NCBI RefSeq assembly: GCF_964204645.1
Contig: NC_134026.1
Location: 15,032,450-15,096,449, forward strand
Source: Tubulanus polymorphus
Lineage: Eukaryota > Nemertea > Palaeonemertea > Tubulaniformes > Tubulanidae
Reading direction: 5' to 3'
DNA length: 64,000 nt
In this document: positions 63,533-64,000 of the stretch, one piece after another
How positions within the stretch are numbered: the stretch's first letter is position 1
How the letters are laid out: each line of letters opens with the position of its first letter
The notes under the pieces: generated by a model
Told to the model about the DNA's origin: nothing
The model's database searches: none
What the model saw: only the letters and a program-made list of their open reading frames with translations
Position numbers and translations under genes: made by a program

Positions 63533-63943
63533 TTATAACTCGTCGAAAATGTCTGAAATGCATTGTAAACAATAATTGGCTTGATCAAATGTCAAAACTC
63601 CACAATTGTCCAAAATATCATCTTCATCGCATATATATGGTAACTCTTTTATAATTGATTCGATGACAGAGTTTGAAAAGTTTTGCACGTCCACCGTAAT
63701 ATTATTTGTTGATGAATCACAATCATACGCCTGAAGACGATTCTTTAGTTCATCGATGTTACTTTTTGTGCAAGTACGCTGCTTTTCACGTTTGGAAGGA
63801 GGCTCTGAGACTTTAGCCGGATGAGTTGACTCGCAATCAACACTTTCACATTCACACGATTCACAACATATATCACAGCAAAAATGTTTGATTTTTTGTA
63901 TGACTTCGGCGTCATAAGATTTCATTAACTGTTCACGTCTATG
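63533..63943 (-). CDS. Terminal exon of a RecQ-type helicase of the transposon-associated kind
   Basis: 130+ residues: REQLMKSYDAEVIQKIKHFC, CDICCESCECESVDC (Cys cluster following the helicase), and later VDVQNFSNSVIESIIKELPY, ICDEDDILDN, FDQANYCLQCISDIFDEL. Cys-rich CDxC...C.C...C followed by an 'FS..I...l......DI.......A..il..i.diF.e' tail is what I associate with RecQ-like helicases multiplied with transposons in animals. The acceptor CATAG near 63944 would be the exon start; the rest lies outside the window. Helicase motifs themselves are not visible here. Confidence 0.5.
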   Translation of the reverse strand, partial: HRREQLMKSYDAEVIQKIKHFCCDICCESCECESVDCESTHPAKVSEPPSKREKQRTCTKSNIDELKNRLQAYDCDSSTNNITVDVQNFSNSVIESIIKELPYICDEDDILDNCGVLTFDQANYCLQCISDIFDEL

Positions 63944-64000
63944 TATTTATGTATTTCGTCATTAAATGGTCCACTTTTTTATTCAGTTGCCGTCCGTTAT

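Overview
The window looks like nuclear DNA of a marine-type invertebrate animal, probably lophotrochozoan-like, although the phylum cannot be fixed from this sequence. The evidence is AT-rich DNA with GT-AG introns, tRNA-derived SINE-like repeats, and BEL/Pao, Ty3/gypsy, Penelope-like, LINE and cut-and-paste elements. Several Polinton/Maverick elements are also present. Host protein coding is sparse: a good pair of Ig-domain exons (5206-5363, 6845-6964) and one weaker terminal exon (20585-20721). Almost everything else is mobile DNA, often nested.

Layout. 1-4293 is the end of a decayed Polinton whose minus-strand DNA polymerase B gene carries an intein (1-640) at the polymerase active-site motif. 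This Polinton sits in a gypsy integrase remnant (4300-4731). 5.2-7.9 kb holds the Ig gene exons. 9.7-18.3 kb is a minus-strand BEL/Pao retrotransposon broken by two insertions: a 1.36-kb mini-Polinton with a perfect 6-bp target duplication (11986-13343), and a 2.48-kb terminal-inverted-repeat element (15599-18078) that contains a small spliced gene. 20.8-21.3 kb is a Penelope fragment. 21.8-24.1 kb looks like a deleted, inverted relative of the transposon at 53.1-59.8 kb. 24.2-26.5 kb is a LINE with ORF1 and endonuclease. 27.4-28.5 kb is a Polinton remnant. 30394-31396 is a solo LTR.

32529 to about 51640 is an older Polinton with a capsid-module gene order, a penton-like gene, small membrane proteins, a zinc-ribbon gene resembling VLTF3, and the C-terminus of a second PolB. 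A Penelope element with a hammerhead-ribozyme motif cuts it at 34.2-35.6 kb. Its capsid-like gene is also split by a second, younger Polinton-family element at 36100-47733, flanked by the 6-bp duplication ATTGTT. That younger element is one giant inverted repeat. Each arm reads terminus, zinc-finger protein, HNH nuclease, membrane proteins, integrase, and (left arm only) packaging ATPase, and the arms meet at 42624/42625. It has no polymerase or capsid genes, so it resembles an integrated snap-back defective genome. Each end is itself a 404-bp palindrome, and the mini-Polinton at 11986 shows the same terminal design.

53.1-59.8 kb is a DNA transposon with a long DDE-type transposase gene and a small downstream ORF. 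59.8-62.8 kb is a multi-exon transposon-type gene with a C2H2 finger. The right edge carries a tRNA-derived SINE and the last exon of a RecQ-type helicase of the transposon-associated kind.
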